A stretch of 64,000 bases of DNA from Algoriphagus aestuariicola (lineage in GTDB: Bacteria > Bacteroidota > Bacteroidia > Cytophagales > Cyclobacteriaceae): contig NZ_JAFKCW010000003.1 in assembly GCF_017254835.1 (NCBI RefSeq), positions 310,001-374,000 of the forward strand, read 5' to 3'. This document shows positions 35,930 to 43,630 of this stretch, one piece after another. The stretch's first letter is position 1; every line of letters begins with the position of its first letter. Below the pieces are notes generated by a model, which did not search any database, was not told the DNA's origin, and saw nothing but the letters and a program-made list of their open reading frames with translations. The position numbers were made by a program, and so were the translations under genes.

Positions 35930-36760
35930 ATGAAAAAGCACCTTCTCGTAATCGTATGCTTGTTTTTTTTCTCCGCAAAAAGTCCGGCCCCTTCGACCTG
36001 GGTCGCGATAGGAGACTCGATCACCTACCTGAATGATCATCAAGACGAAACGGGCAACAGGATCAGTAAGGGCTATCTAACCCTGATCGGGGAAAAATTT
36101 CCCGAGCTCGAGATCGTCAACAAAGGATATAATGGCTGGACGGCGGTGAAGATTGCCCAGGAATTTGACAAGCTGGAAATCCCGCGGGCTGACATTTACA
36201 GCATATTCCTGGGAACCAATGACTGGTGGGGAGGAAAGCCGCTTGGCGCCTACTCTGACTTCCAAAACGCAACTGGGCACGAAACTCTAAATGGAGCCTT
36301 TCGCGTGATGATCGACAAGATCCGCCTCCTCAATCCAGATGCAAAAATCATCCTGATCACCCCCATGCAGCGCGTCGACTTCGTCTACATCAATAATCCC
36401 AAAAACAATGCATTTGGATCCTATCGGGAAAAAAATGGCCAGAAGCTAGAGGACTTTGCTGACGCGATCAAAGCAATCGGTGTCCAAGAAGGGCTGCCTG
36501 TAGCGGATCTATACCATCAAAAAGACATGGGACTTGCCGACTTGGTGAAATACAAATGGCTCAAAAATCCCGAGACCGGCAAATACCAAAAGTACCGCTA
36601 TCCTGACTTTGTCGGTGTGCCCTTTGATCCGGAAAAAGATGAATACCCTTATCCTCCAAAGACTGTGGCGATCACCTACGATGGACTGCACCCCTCGGAC
36701 AAGGGATACCAAATCATAGCGAAGGAACTGCTTCCGATTTTTGAAAGTATCCTGAAATAG
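35930..36760 (+). CDS. SGNH/GDSL-family hydrolase
   Basis: The 276-residue protein is called from the ATG at 35930 (MKKHLLVIVCLFFFSAKS, a signal peptide). The frame is open upstream to 35819, but that stretch is not conserved-looking. Motifs are block I VAIGDSITY with Ser30, block III LGTNDWW, and the C-terminal DGLHPSDKG with the catalytic His. SGNH hydrolases are serine esterases, often removing acetyl groups from polysaccharides. Its position beside GH127 and near GH29 genes suggests carbohydrate esterase activity, an inference. It is transcribed alone. Confidence 0.87.
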   Translation: MKKHLLVIVCLFFFSAKSPAPSTWVAIGDSITYLNDHQDETGNRISKGYLTLIGEKFPELEIVNKGYNGWTAVKIAQEFDKLEIPRADIYSIFLGTNDWWGGKPLGAYSDFQNATGHETLNGAFRVMIDKIRLLNPDAKIILITPMQRVDFVYINNPKNNAFGSYREKNGQKLEDFADAIKAIGVQEGLPVADLYHQKDMGLADLVKYKWLKNPETGKYQKYRYPDFVGVPFDPEKDEYPYPPKTVAITYDGLHPSDKGYQIIAKELLPIFESILK

Positions 36761-36965
36761 GGCTCAGTCCGTACCAAAGCACATTGGGGAGATGCGACAA
36801 ATTTCCACCCACGCGATTTTACTTAATCTGTACTAGGGTATAGTGGTAATTGTTTGCGTTTGTTTTTTGTTATTTTAGGATTCGCGCTGCATGCTTCCAG
36901 CGTGGAGCAGTATCCTGAACCAATTTCTTTTTCTCAATACCTACTGAATTTTTAACAGAAATGCC

Positions 36966-38006
36966 ATGAAAGCAAAACCAAAACAATCTCGTTATTTAAC
37001 CTTGGTTCTCATCCTGGGATTAATCGCTGCCTGCACCCCACCTGCGGAGAAAACGGCCGAACCCACGTCAATTGTTGAAGCCGATCCCCTTCCGTCCTGG
37101 AATGACGGCCCGCGAAAGGAAGCGATCATCAGCTTCGTGGAAGACGTGACCGACAGCGCCAGTCCCAATTTCATTCCCGTGGCGGACCGTATCGCCACCT
37201 TTGACAACGACGGCACGCTCTGGTCGGAGCAACCGATCTACTTTCAGTTCTTCTTTGCCTTGGACAGGGTAAAAGCTCTTGCGGCGGAACACCCGGAATG
37301 GAAAAACAAACAGCCATACAAAGCTGTCTTGGAAAACGACATGCCCACGCTCATGCAGCAAGGGGAACATGGGCTTCTTGAAATCGTAATGTCAACCCAT
37401 GCCGGAAATACCACAGACGAATTTGACAGCCTAGTGAGAAGTTGGATTGACACTGCTCAGCATCCGGTAAAAAAAAGGCGCTACACCGAGCTGGTATTCC
37501 AGCCTATGTTGGAGCTACTCGACTTTCTGAGAGCGAATGATTTCAAAACCTTTATAGTCTCTGGCGGTGGGATAGAATTCATGCGTCCTTGGGTGGAAGG
37601 GGTCTACGGAATTCCAAAAGACCAAGTAGTCGGCAGCAGCATCCAAACTGAATACGACTACAACAACGGCAAGCCCATAATCAAGCGACTGGCCAAGATC
37701 GACCTGATCGATGACAAAGAAGGAAAGCCCATAGGGATCAACCGATACATCGGTCGCAAGCCCGTCTTCGCTGCAGGTAACTCCGACGGTGACCTTCAGA
37801 TGCTCCGCTGGACAGACGCCAACCCCTTGATGAGCTTCCAACTCTATATCCATCATACCGACTCCCTCCGTGAGTGGGCATATGACAGGGATTCCCATAT
37901 CGGAAAATTTGACATTGGGCTAGATGAAGCAATAGAAAAAGGCTGGACGGTGATCGATATGCAAACCGACTGGAAAATCATCTACCCCTTCGAGAAAAAC
38001 CAATAA
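36966..38006 (+). CDS. HAD-superfamily phosphatase lipoprotein
   Basis: The 346-residue protein has a lipoprotein signal (LILGLIAAC, Cys23). The HAD motif I is ATFDNDGTLW (Asp80, Asp82), motif II is FIVSGGG, and motif IV is in FAAGNSDGDLQM. The cap region lies between motifs I and II. It resembles periplasmic haloacid-dehalogenase-like phosphatases of the phosphoserine-phosphatase type. The substrate is unknown, probably a small phosphorylated metabolite outside the inner membrane. A four-base gap to the next gene makes an operon likely. Confidence 0.85.
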   Translation: MKAKPKQSRYLTLVLILGLIAACTPPAEKTAEPTSIVEADPLPSWNDGPRKEAIISFVEDVTDSASPNFIPVADRIATFDNDGTLWSEQPIYFQFFFALDRVKALAAEHPEWKNKQPYKAVLENDMPTLMQQGEHGLLEIVMSTHAGNTTDEFDSLVRSWIDTAQHPVKKRRYTELVFQPMLELLDFLRANDFKTFIVSGGGIEFMRPWVEGVYGIPKDQVVGSSIQTEYDYNNGKPIIKRLAKIDLIDDKEGKPIGINRYIGRKPVFAAGNSDGDLQMLRWTDANPLMSFQLYIHHTDSLREWAYDRDSHIGKFDIGLDEAIEKGWTVIDMQTDWKIIYPFEKNQ

Positions 38007-38010
38007 GTGC

Positions 38011-38583
38011 ATGAAGGAGATTAAGGTTAGCATCCGAAGTCAGGCGTTGGCAATTACCTGTGCCCTTTTCGCCCTCTTGATCAGCAAGTCAAGCATGGCC
38101 CAAGAGGAGCGAAAAGAAGAAAGAGAATTTACCAAAAAACAAAGTATCGCAATCGCCATCGGCCATACCCAAGTGGCCAAGGGATTTCAGGAAGGAAAAA
38201 AGAAATGGCTCTCTTTACCCAGCTGGGCTGTGGACTACACCTATCGCTTGAATCCAATCTGGAGCTTAGGCCTTCAAAACGAACTGATCCTTAGTGATTT
38301 CGAGGTGGAGTCAGAGGAAGGAAATGGACAAGTGATCACCCGGTCGACACCGCTTGCCAGCATCGCGGTGGTAGGCTACCGACCCTTGGAGTACCTCACC
38401 CTGTTTGCGGGTGCAGGCGGCGAGTTTGCAAAAGAAGAGGATTTCGCGGTGGTTAGGCTTGGAGTTGAGCCATCGATGGAGATCCGGGAAAGGCTCGAAC
38501 TTTTGGCCAGCCTCGTATACGACTTCAAGATCGATGGGTACAACAGTTTCGGTCTGAGCGTAGGAGTGGCGTATACTTTTTAG
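38011..38583 (+). CDS. small outer-membrane barrel-like protein
   Basis: The 190-residue protein has an N-terminal hydrophobic segment ending at SSMAQ, probably a signal peptide with a long basic start. A strand-rich body follows: SWAVDYTYRLN, WSLGLQNELIL, ASIAVVGYRPLEYLTLFAGAGGEF and SFGLSVGVAYTF, the last being a typical C-terminal barrel strand. It starts four bases after the HAD lipoprotein stop, so both probably form one operon and may act together at the cell envelope. No family recognised. Confidence 0.75.
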   Translation: MKEIKVSIRSQALAITCALFALLISKSSMAQEERKEEREFTKKQSIAIAIGHTQVAKGFQEGKKKWLSLPSWAVDYTYRLNPIWSLGLQNELILSDFEVESEEGNGQVITRSTPLASIAVVGYRPLEYLTLFAGAGGEFAKEEDFAVVRLGVEPSMEIRERLELLASLVYDFKIDGYNSFGLSVGVAYTF

Positions 38584-38617
38584 CTTGTTCCGCAGAACAA
38601 AGGTTAATGCCGCAAAA

Positions 38618-38654
38618 AAAAAGCCGCTTCCAAGTTCTTGAAAGCGGCTTTTTT
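38618..38654. terminator. bidirectional terminator between barrel gene and tRNA-Arg
   Basis: AAAAGCCGCTT and AAGCGGCTTTT form an 11-bp stem, with T tracts on both strands. It stops the plus-strand HAD/barrel transcript and the minus-strand tRNA transcript. Confidence 0.85.
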
Positions 38655-38655
38655 G

Positions 38656-38727
38656 TAGCCTAGCTAGGAATCGAACCTAGATCTAGCGTTTAGGAAACGC
38701 TTGTTCTATCCGTTGAACTACAAGGCC
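38656..38727 (-). tRNA. tRNA-Arg(CCT)
   Basis: The minus strand folds as a cloverleaf. The D-stem is GTTC/GAAC. The anticodon stem AGCGT/ACGCT encloses loop TTCCTAA, so the anticodon is CCT and it reads AGG. The T-arm is CTAGG-TTCGATT-CCTAG. The acceptor GGCCTTG pairs with CTAGGCT except for a U-U at position 6-67 and a G-U at the end. CCA is not encoded. The gene diverges from the rpsP operon. Confidence 0.9.
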
Positions 38728-38836
38728 ATAAGGGTTTGGAAGCGGCGTTTGTCAATCAAAGTTGATCCACGCCACGGATTTTCGAGCCGCAAGATAAAGG
38801 AATTCTGAAATTACAGGCAAATATTCTGGAGTCAAC

Positions 38837-38868
38837 TTGTGCCTTTACAATGATTTACCCTATCTTTG
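38837..38868 (+). promoter_or_regulatory. promoter of the rpsP operon
   Basis: TTG (38837-38839), a 21-nt spacer and TATCTTTG (38861-38868) match the Bacteroidota consensus. The leader to rpsP is about 45 nt, and an imperfect repeat GGATGG/CCATCC (38882-38900) can form a small hairpin in it. Confidence 0.7.
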
Positions 38869-38921
38869 CACTCCAAAATTAGGATGGACGGGTTCCATCC
38901 AATCACTTAATCTAAAAAATT

Positions 38922-39470
38922 ATGTCCGTAAAAATCAGATTAGCACGTCGAGGCAGAAAAAAACAAGCCATCTATGACGTCGTTGTAGCTGATGCAAGAG
39001 CTCCACGAGATGGACGCTTCATCGAGAAAATCGGAACTTACAATCCGAACACAAACCCCGCTTCCATCAACATCAACAATGAGCGTGCTCTTACTTGGTT
39101 GTTGAATGGAGCTCAGCCGACTGATACCGTAAAAGCTATGCTTTCCTACCGAGGTATCATGCTGAAAAAACACCTTCAAATCGGTGTATTGAAAGGCGCT
39201 ATCTCCCAAGAGCAAGCAGACGCTAAATTCGGTGCTTGGTTGGAAGAAAAAGACTCAAAAATCGCATCCAAGTCTGACAAGTTGGCTGCTGCCAAAGCTG
39301 ATGTCCGTGCAAAAGCACAGGCTGCCGAAGCTGCTAAAAACCAAGCTCGTCTGGACGCTATCAAAGCAAGAGAAGAAGAAGCAAAGGCTGCTGCAGCCGC
39401 TGCCGAAGCTCCTGCCTCTGAAGAGGCCGCTCCTGAAGCTACTGCAGAAGGCGGAGAAGCTGAAGCTTAA
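38922..39470 (+). CDS. rpsP: 30S ribosomal protein bS16 with long C-terminal tail
   Basis: bS16 is a 30S assembly protein. Residues 1-85 are the conserved domain ([33 protein letters not shown] in part, and [11 protein letters not shown]). The remaining roughly 95 residues are a helical, Lys-rich then Ala/Glu-rich tail, which is typical of Bacteroidota S16 but absent from E. coli. It is the first gene of rpsP-rimM-trmD-rplS, starting from an AT-rich leader without Shine-Dalgarno. Confidence 0.95.
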   Translation: MSVKIRLARRGRKKQAIYDVVVADARAPRDGRFIEKIGTYNPNTNPASININNERALTWLLNGAQPTDTVKAMLSYRGIMLKKHLQIGVLKGAISQEQADAKFGAWLEEKDSKIASKSDKLAAAKADVRAKAQAAEAAKNQARLDAIKAREEEAKAAAAAAEAPASEEAAPEATAEGGEAEA

Positions 39471-39484
39471 TAGAACCCTATTCC

Positions 39485-40015
39485 ATGAACAAGGATCAGT
39501 GCTTTCAAATAGGCAGAATTGCCAAAGTTCATGGACTTCGTGGAGAAGTAAACGTAGTGCTCGACGTAGATTATCCTGAGGACTACGAAGGATTAGAGCA
39601 CCTGTTCATCGAACAAAAAGGCCGATTGGTCCCCTTCTTTTTGGAGCACTTTGTGATCCAGCCGGGAGGAAAAGCCTTGGCGAAGTTTGAAGAGCTGGAC
39701 ACCATCGAGTCGGTGGAAAATATGGTCGGATCAGAAGCTTATCTTCCTCTGACCGAATTGCCCCAACTCGAAGAAGGTCAATACTACTTCCACGAGCTGG
39801 TTGGTTTTGAAGTCATAGATGAGACTTTGGGACTAATCGGACCAGTTCAGATCATCTACGATCTGGAAACACAGGATCTCCTCGGAGTGACCCACCAAGG
39901 AAAAGAAGTGCTGATCCCAATACAGGACGGCATCATTTCCAAAGTGGACAAGGCAGCAAAAAAAGTTTACTGCCAATTACCAGAAGGTTTACTTGACATT
40001 TATCTGGAAGACTGA
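39485..40015 (+). CDS. rimM: 16S rRNA processing protein RimM
   Basis: RimM is a 30S maturation factor that binds uS19 and the 16S 3' major domain. The 176-residue protein shows the N-terminal RimM barrel (GRIAKVHGLRGEVNVVLD) and the PRC-barrel domain (YYFHELVGFEVID, then LIPIQDGIISKVD). The start codon ATG 39485 follows rpsP by 14 bp. It is co-transcribed with trmD, 3 bp downstream. Confidence 0.94.
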   Translation: MNKDQCFQIGRIAKVHGLRGEVNVVLDVDYPEDYEGLEHLFIEQKGRLVPFFLEHFVIQPGGKALAKFEELDTIESVENMVGSEAYLPLTELPQLEEGQYYFHELVGFEVIDETLGLIGPVQIIYDLETQDLLGVTHQGKEVLIPIQDGIISKVDKAAKKVYCQLPEGLLDIYLED

Positions 40016-40018
40016 GCC

Positions 40019-40708
40019 ATGCACATTGATATCATCACTGTGGTGCCGGGATTACTGGAGGGACCTTTCTCCCACTCGATCTTAAAAAGAGCGGAGGACA
40101 AAGGCTTGGCCAGTGTAAAGGTGCATAACCTCAGGGACTATGCCACCGGCAAGCAAAACCAAGTCGATGACTATGCATTCGGAGGTGGAGCAGGGATGGT
40201 CATGATGATCGAGCCGATTGCTCGATGCATCGAGGCGCTTCAAAAGGAAAGAACGTATGATGAAATCATCTACATGACTCCTGATGGAGACACCTTTGAT
40301 CAGCCCATGGCCAACTCGCTCTCGCTTAAGAAAAACCTCCTGATCCTCTGCGGTCACTATAAGGGGGTAGATCAGCGCGTGCGGGACAAGTTCATCACCC
40401 GGGAAATCAGCATTGGAGATTTCGTCCTTTCGGGAGGAGAATTGGCAGCAGCTGTAGTGGCTGATGCGATTATCCGGCTGATTCCGGGAGTTCTCAATGA
40501 CGAGACTTCTGCCTTGACGGATTCCTTTCAGGATGGTCTTTTGGCACCACCCGTTTATACCCGGCCTGCAGAATATGAAGGAATGGGAGTACCGGAAGTG
40601 TTGCTTTCAGGCCATGAAGCCAAGATAAACGAGTGGAGATTTGAAGCATCGGTTCGCCGAACCAAGGAAAAACGTCCTGACCTGCTTGAGGGCAGCGGAT
40701 GGGAGTAG
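40019..40708 (+). CDS. trmD: tRNA (guanosine(37)-N1)-methyltransferase
   Basis: TrmD methylates G37 of tRNAs with SAM and prevents frameshifting. The 229-residue SPOUT enzyme shows [15 protein letters not shown], the cofactor trefoil knot [14 protein letters not shown] and [15 protein letters not shown], and the C-terminal [13 protein letters not shown]. It is in the standard ribosomal operon, between rimM (3 bp upstream) and rplS. Confidence 0.96.
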   Translation: MHIDIITVVPGLLEGPFSHSILKRAEDKGLASVKVHNLRDYATGKQNQVDDYAFGGGAGMVMMIEPIARCIEALQKERTYDEIIYMTPDGDTFDQPMANSLSLKKNLLILCGHYKGVDQRVRDKFITREISIGDFVLSGGELAAAVVADAIIRLIPGVLNDETSALTDSFQDGLLAPPVYTRPAEYEGMGVPEVLLSGHEAKINEWRFEASVRRTKEKRPDLLEGSGWE

Positions 40709-40784
40709 GCGAGACAAGAGTTAAAAAAAGTAATTCATTTAAACCGCTGCGGCGGTGAACTGCGAAAGCATAAAATATAGAGCT

Positions 40785-41150
40785 ATGAGCGATCTAATGA
40801 AAATTGTAGAAGCGGAATACAGCGAGGCGAGAGCCAAATTCCCTTCTTTCAAAGCCGGTGATACCATCAACGTACACGTACGTATCAAAGAAGGTAACAA
40901 GGAGCGTATCCAGCAGTTTCAGGGAACTGTGATCCAGCGCAAAAACCCGAACACTAACGGTGAAACCTTCACTGTACGTAAAATCTCCAACGGTGTAGGC
41001 GTAGAGCGTATCTTCCCAATCATTTCCCCAGCGATCGAGCAAATCGACGTATTGAGAGAAGGTAAAGTGAGAAGAGCTCGTCTGTTCTACTTGAGAGGTC
41101 GTCAGGGTAAAGCTGCCCGTATCAAGGAAAAAATCAGACCAAGACACTAA
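40785..41150 (+). CDS. rplS: 50S ribosomal protein bL19
   Basis: bL19 is at the 30S-50S interface. It has 121 residues from the ATG at 40785 ([22 protein letters not shown]); an in-frame ATG ten codons upstream lacks family match. The motif [26 protein letters not shown] is characteristic. The intergenic leader after trmD contains a small hairpin ACCGC-TGCG-GCGGT. A terminator follows the gene, closing the four-gene operon. Confidence 0.96.
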   Translation: MSDLMKIVEAEYSEARAKFPSFKAGDTINVHVRIKEGNKERIQQFQGTVIQRKNPNTNGETFTVRKISNGVGVERIFPIISPAIEQIDVLREGKVRRARLFYLRGRQGKAARIKEKIRPRH

Positions 41151-41171
41151 GATTGTCGCGTTCGATATCCT

Positions 41172-41204
41172 AAAAAGGAATCCAGAAATGGGTTCCTTTT
41201 TTTT
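41172..41204 (+). terminator. terminator of the rpsP-rplS operon
   Basis: AAAAAGGAATCC and GGGTTCCTTTTT form a stem with one mismatch and a 6-nt loop, followed by further Ts. It lies about 20 bp past rplS. Confidence 0.8.
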
Positions 41205-41236
41205 GTTTTCGTTAAATTGGGAAAAAGATAATCTCC

Positions 41237-41521
41237 ATGAACCCAACAATTTCCCTTTCTGACCCTGGAGCCCTTTTGGGCAAAACGTTCGTGAGAATCG
41301 GACAGGGGCTGTTGATATTCCTACTGCTTGGAAGTGCTTACATGGCCTATTTGGCCGCCGATGGTTTTTTTACCGGCTGGGATTGGGAATTTGATTCCGA
41401 TTTGGCAGACCTCTTTCCCGGACAAAGTCCCGATGCTATAATATCTTACTTCTTTGTTGGTATTTGTGTCAAGCTTCTGCTTTTACTGGGGTTTTTGACT
41501 TGGCTCGGCCGTAAGATTTGA
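41237..41521 (+). CDS. small two-helix membrane protein
   Basis: The 94-residue protein has two hydrophobic segments (about 20-42, GLLIFLLLGSAYMAYLAA, and about 68-88, ISYFFVGICVKLLLLLGFLTWL). A short acidic loop (WDWEFDSDLADLFPG) lies between them. It resembles no family I know. The ATG lies 86 bp after rplS, past the operon terminator. The region after it (41522-41777) holds no other gene, and a small hairpin (AGGTTC/GAACCT near 41540) may end it. Protein-like composition supports it, but it could be a fortuitous frame. Confidence 0.5.
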   Translation: MNPTISLSDPGALLGKTFVRIGQGLLIFLLLGSAYMAYLAADGFFTGWDWEFDSDLADLFPGQSPDAIISYFFVGICVKLLLLLGFLTWLGRKI

Positions 41522-41777
41522 CTTAATCTATGGCAAGGTTCTTTTTCCGAACCTGATGACACGGCCCTTAATCGACTTTTTGGGTGGGTATCGACCATAT
41601 ACAGGTCCAACTGGGCCCTATGACCAAAGTTTTGGACAGGAACACCACACGTGAGCAATGCTACATCTTATTGACAACTAGCCGTTTTTGACGGTATTTT
41701 CAATCTTCAATAACAAATATTTGCGGTCTAATCATTAGATTTAGCTAGCTTTTTTATTCCCACCTAAATTTTAATCT

Positions 41778-42509
41778 ATGCTCAAAAAGATCTGTTTAGG
41801 GCTGGCGCTGATTGTTACCGGCCATTTTGCAAAAGCCCAAGAAGGAAAAATTGACTCAACCGCCATGATGATCTTGGACAAGATGAGCGGTCTGTTTGGA
41901 GAACTAAAGTCTGTGGGATTCACCAGCGAGGTAGCCAAGGACGTGGTATACTCCGAGGACTTCTTTATTAAGGAATTCGGATCCAGTAAGGTTAGGTTTT
42001 TGGGGCCAAACAAGTTCTCGGTCCGCATTTCCGGAGAGAAACAAGATGATCTGTATAGCTACAACGGCTCCCAGGTGGCCTACTACTCTTTTGCGAACAA
42101 TCTATATGCGGTGGCAGATGCGCCGGATAATCTGATCGAAACCATTGATTGGTTATATGAGGATTTTGGAGTTGAACTGACTCTGGCAGACCTTTTTTAT
42201 CCGTCTTTTTCCCAAGATTTTGCCGACAAAATGGACTACGTGGAATTTTTGGGAGTCATCCATATTGACGGCGTCCGTACATTCCATATTGGCGCCGCCA
42301 ATGAAAATGCGACCTTCCAGTTCTGGATCTCTGACGATGGCTATTTTTTGCCAAAAAAAATCCTGATCACCTATATGGACGGGCCATATGCACACCAACA
42401 TCAAACGGACTTTTACGATTGGGAATTGAACCAAGACCTTCCCGAATCGATTTTTGAATTTTTGCCTCCACCAAATGCCAAGCAAATCACGTGGATCAAA
42501 AAAAATTGA
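41778..42509 (+). CDS. DUF2092-like secreted protein
   Basis: The 243-residue protein has a signal peptide (MLKKICLGLALIVTGHFAKAQ) and resembles DUF2092 proteins, which have a LolA/LolB-like fold. Segments with family character are MMILDKMSGLFGELKS, YSYNGSQVAYYS, and TFQFWISDDGYFLPKKILITY. Such proteins are periplasmic and may carry lipid or a hydrophobic ligand, but none is characterised to my knowledge. The gene is 19 bp upstream of a DUF6515-like gene on the same strand. The two are probably co-transcribed. Confidence 0.75.
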   Translation: MLKKICLGLALIVTGHFAKAQEGKIDSTAMMILDKMSGLFGELKSVGFTSEVAKDVVYSEDFFIKEFGSSKVRFLGPNKFSVRISGEKQDDLYSYNGSQVAYYSFANNLYAVADAPDNLIETIDWLYEDFGVELTLADLFYPSFSQDFADKMDYVEFLGVIHIDGVRTFHIGAANENATFQFWISDDGYFLPKKILITYMDGPYAHQHQTDFYDWELNQDLPESIFEFLPPPNAKQITWIKKN

Positions 42510-42528
42510 CCAAGCTAAACAGAGACCT

Positions 42529-43545
42529 ATGAAAACTTTCAATGTGAAAATCGGAATTCTGATGTTGGGTATTTTTGGGATGTTAATTTTTCCGGACCTC
42601 GCCGAAGCCCAACGGATGCGGGGGGCCGCCGCTGGTAGGGGGGCCGCAAGACCAACAACTACCAGAAGTGCGCCTCAAAGATCCACTGCCAGGCCCGCGT
42701 CGAGGCCTGCTACGGCCAACAGGCCTGCATCAAGACCTCAAGCCTCCCAATCAGACAGAAGAGCTTCCAATTCAAGCGCAAAAGCTACTTTGAATGGAGG
42801 CTCAAATAAACTCGTGCAAAAGCCAACTAACAACGGCAAAGTGGCCAGCGTGAAAGACAGAAATGTTGGTAACAACTCCGGGAACCGTGTCGGTAACAAT
42901 TCCGGAAACCGTGTCGGCAACAACACCAACGTCGGCAATAGGGTAAATATCGACAATAGTAGAAACGTCAACATCAATGTACGAAACACCCGAAATGTAG
43001 CCTACCGACCTCCCTATCGCCCCTATCCTCGTCCTCCTGTAGTTTGGGGAGGCTATGGCTTCTCCTGTTTTAGACCATACTACTACCATCCTTATACGCC
43101 TTTCTACTGGGGACCTGCTTGGCATCCCTGGGGCTTCTTTGTGGCGGCGTTGGCTACCACGGCCATCATAGTCACCGTGGAAAACCAAAAATACCACTAT
43201 GATGAAGGCGTCTTTTATACCGAATCCGACGGCGGATATGTCGTGGTAGAAGCACCGCAGGGCGCTACCGTAAAAGTGATTCCCAGCGAAGCCGAAACTG
43301 TACAAGTCAATGAAACGGTAAACAACTATTACTATGGAGGAACCTTTTACGAAAAAGAAGATGGAGGCTACACAGTCGTGCCTCCACCGGCTGGGGCGAC
43401 CGTAGACCAGCTCCCAGAAGGAGCCGAAGAAGTAAAAGTTGGTGACCAAACCTATGTCAAGTATGGCGACACCTACTACCTACCCGTTCAGGTCGATGGG
43501 AAAAACGCCTATGAGATTGCCCAAGTCGAAGAGGTGGAACAATAG
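42529..43545 (+). CDS. DUF6515-like low-complexity secreted protein
   Basis: The call uses the ATG at 42529 (338 residues, signal peptide ending AEAQR); an open frame upstream overlaps the previous gene. The N-terminal 130 residues are low complexity, with Arg/Ala/Gly/Pro-rich stretches and tandem units (NNSGNRVG twice, then NNTNVGNRV). A Tyr/Pro/Trp-rich hydrophobic centre follows. The C-terminal half has three similar units: YHYDEGVFYTESDGGYVVV, YYGGTFYEKEDGGYTVV and YVKYGDTYYLPV. This layout matches Bacteroidota proteins labelled DUF6515. An envelope or matrix role is likely but unproven. It is paired with the DUF2092-like gene. Confidence 0.75.
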   Translation: MKTFNVKIGILMLGIFGMLIFPDLAEAQRMRGAAAGRGAARPTTTRSAPQRSTARPASRPATANRPASRPQASQSDRRASNSSAKATLNGGSNKLVQKPTNNGKVASVKDRNVGNNSGNRVGNNSGNRVGNNTNVGNRVNIDNSRNVNINVRNTRNVAYRPPYRPYPRPPVVWGGYGFSCFRPYYYHPYTPFYWGPAWHPWGFFVAALATTAIIVTVENQKYHYDEGVFYTESDGGYVVVEAPQGATVKVIPSEAETVQVNETVNNYYYGGTFYEKEDGGYTVVPPPAGATVDQLPEGAEEVKVGDQTYVKYGDTYYLPVQVDGKNAYEIAQVEEVEQ

Positions 43546-43603
43546 TTCCTTTAACCAAATCGTGTAATCATCCCTTTCACAGCAAACCAGAAAGACTTAG
43601 TCA

Positions 43604-43630
43604 TAAAAAAGCGGTCCTTAGACCGCTTTT
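43604..43630 (-). terminator. kmo terminator overlapping the gene end
   Basis: On the minus strand AAAAGCGGTC and GACCGCTTTT form a 10-bp stem around a 4-nt loop. The kmo stop codon TAA (43618-43620) lies in the loop, so the last codons form the left stem arm. Confidence 0.8.
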
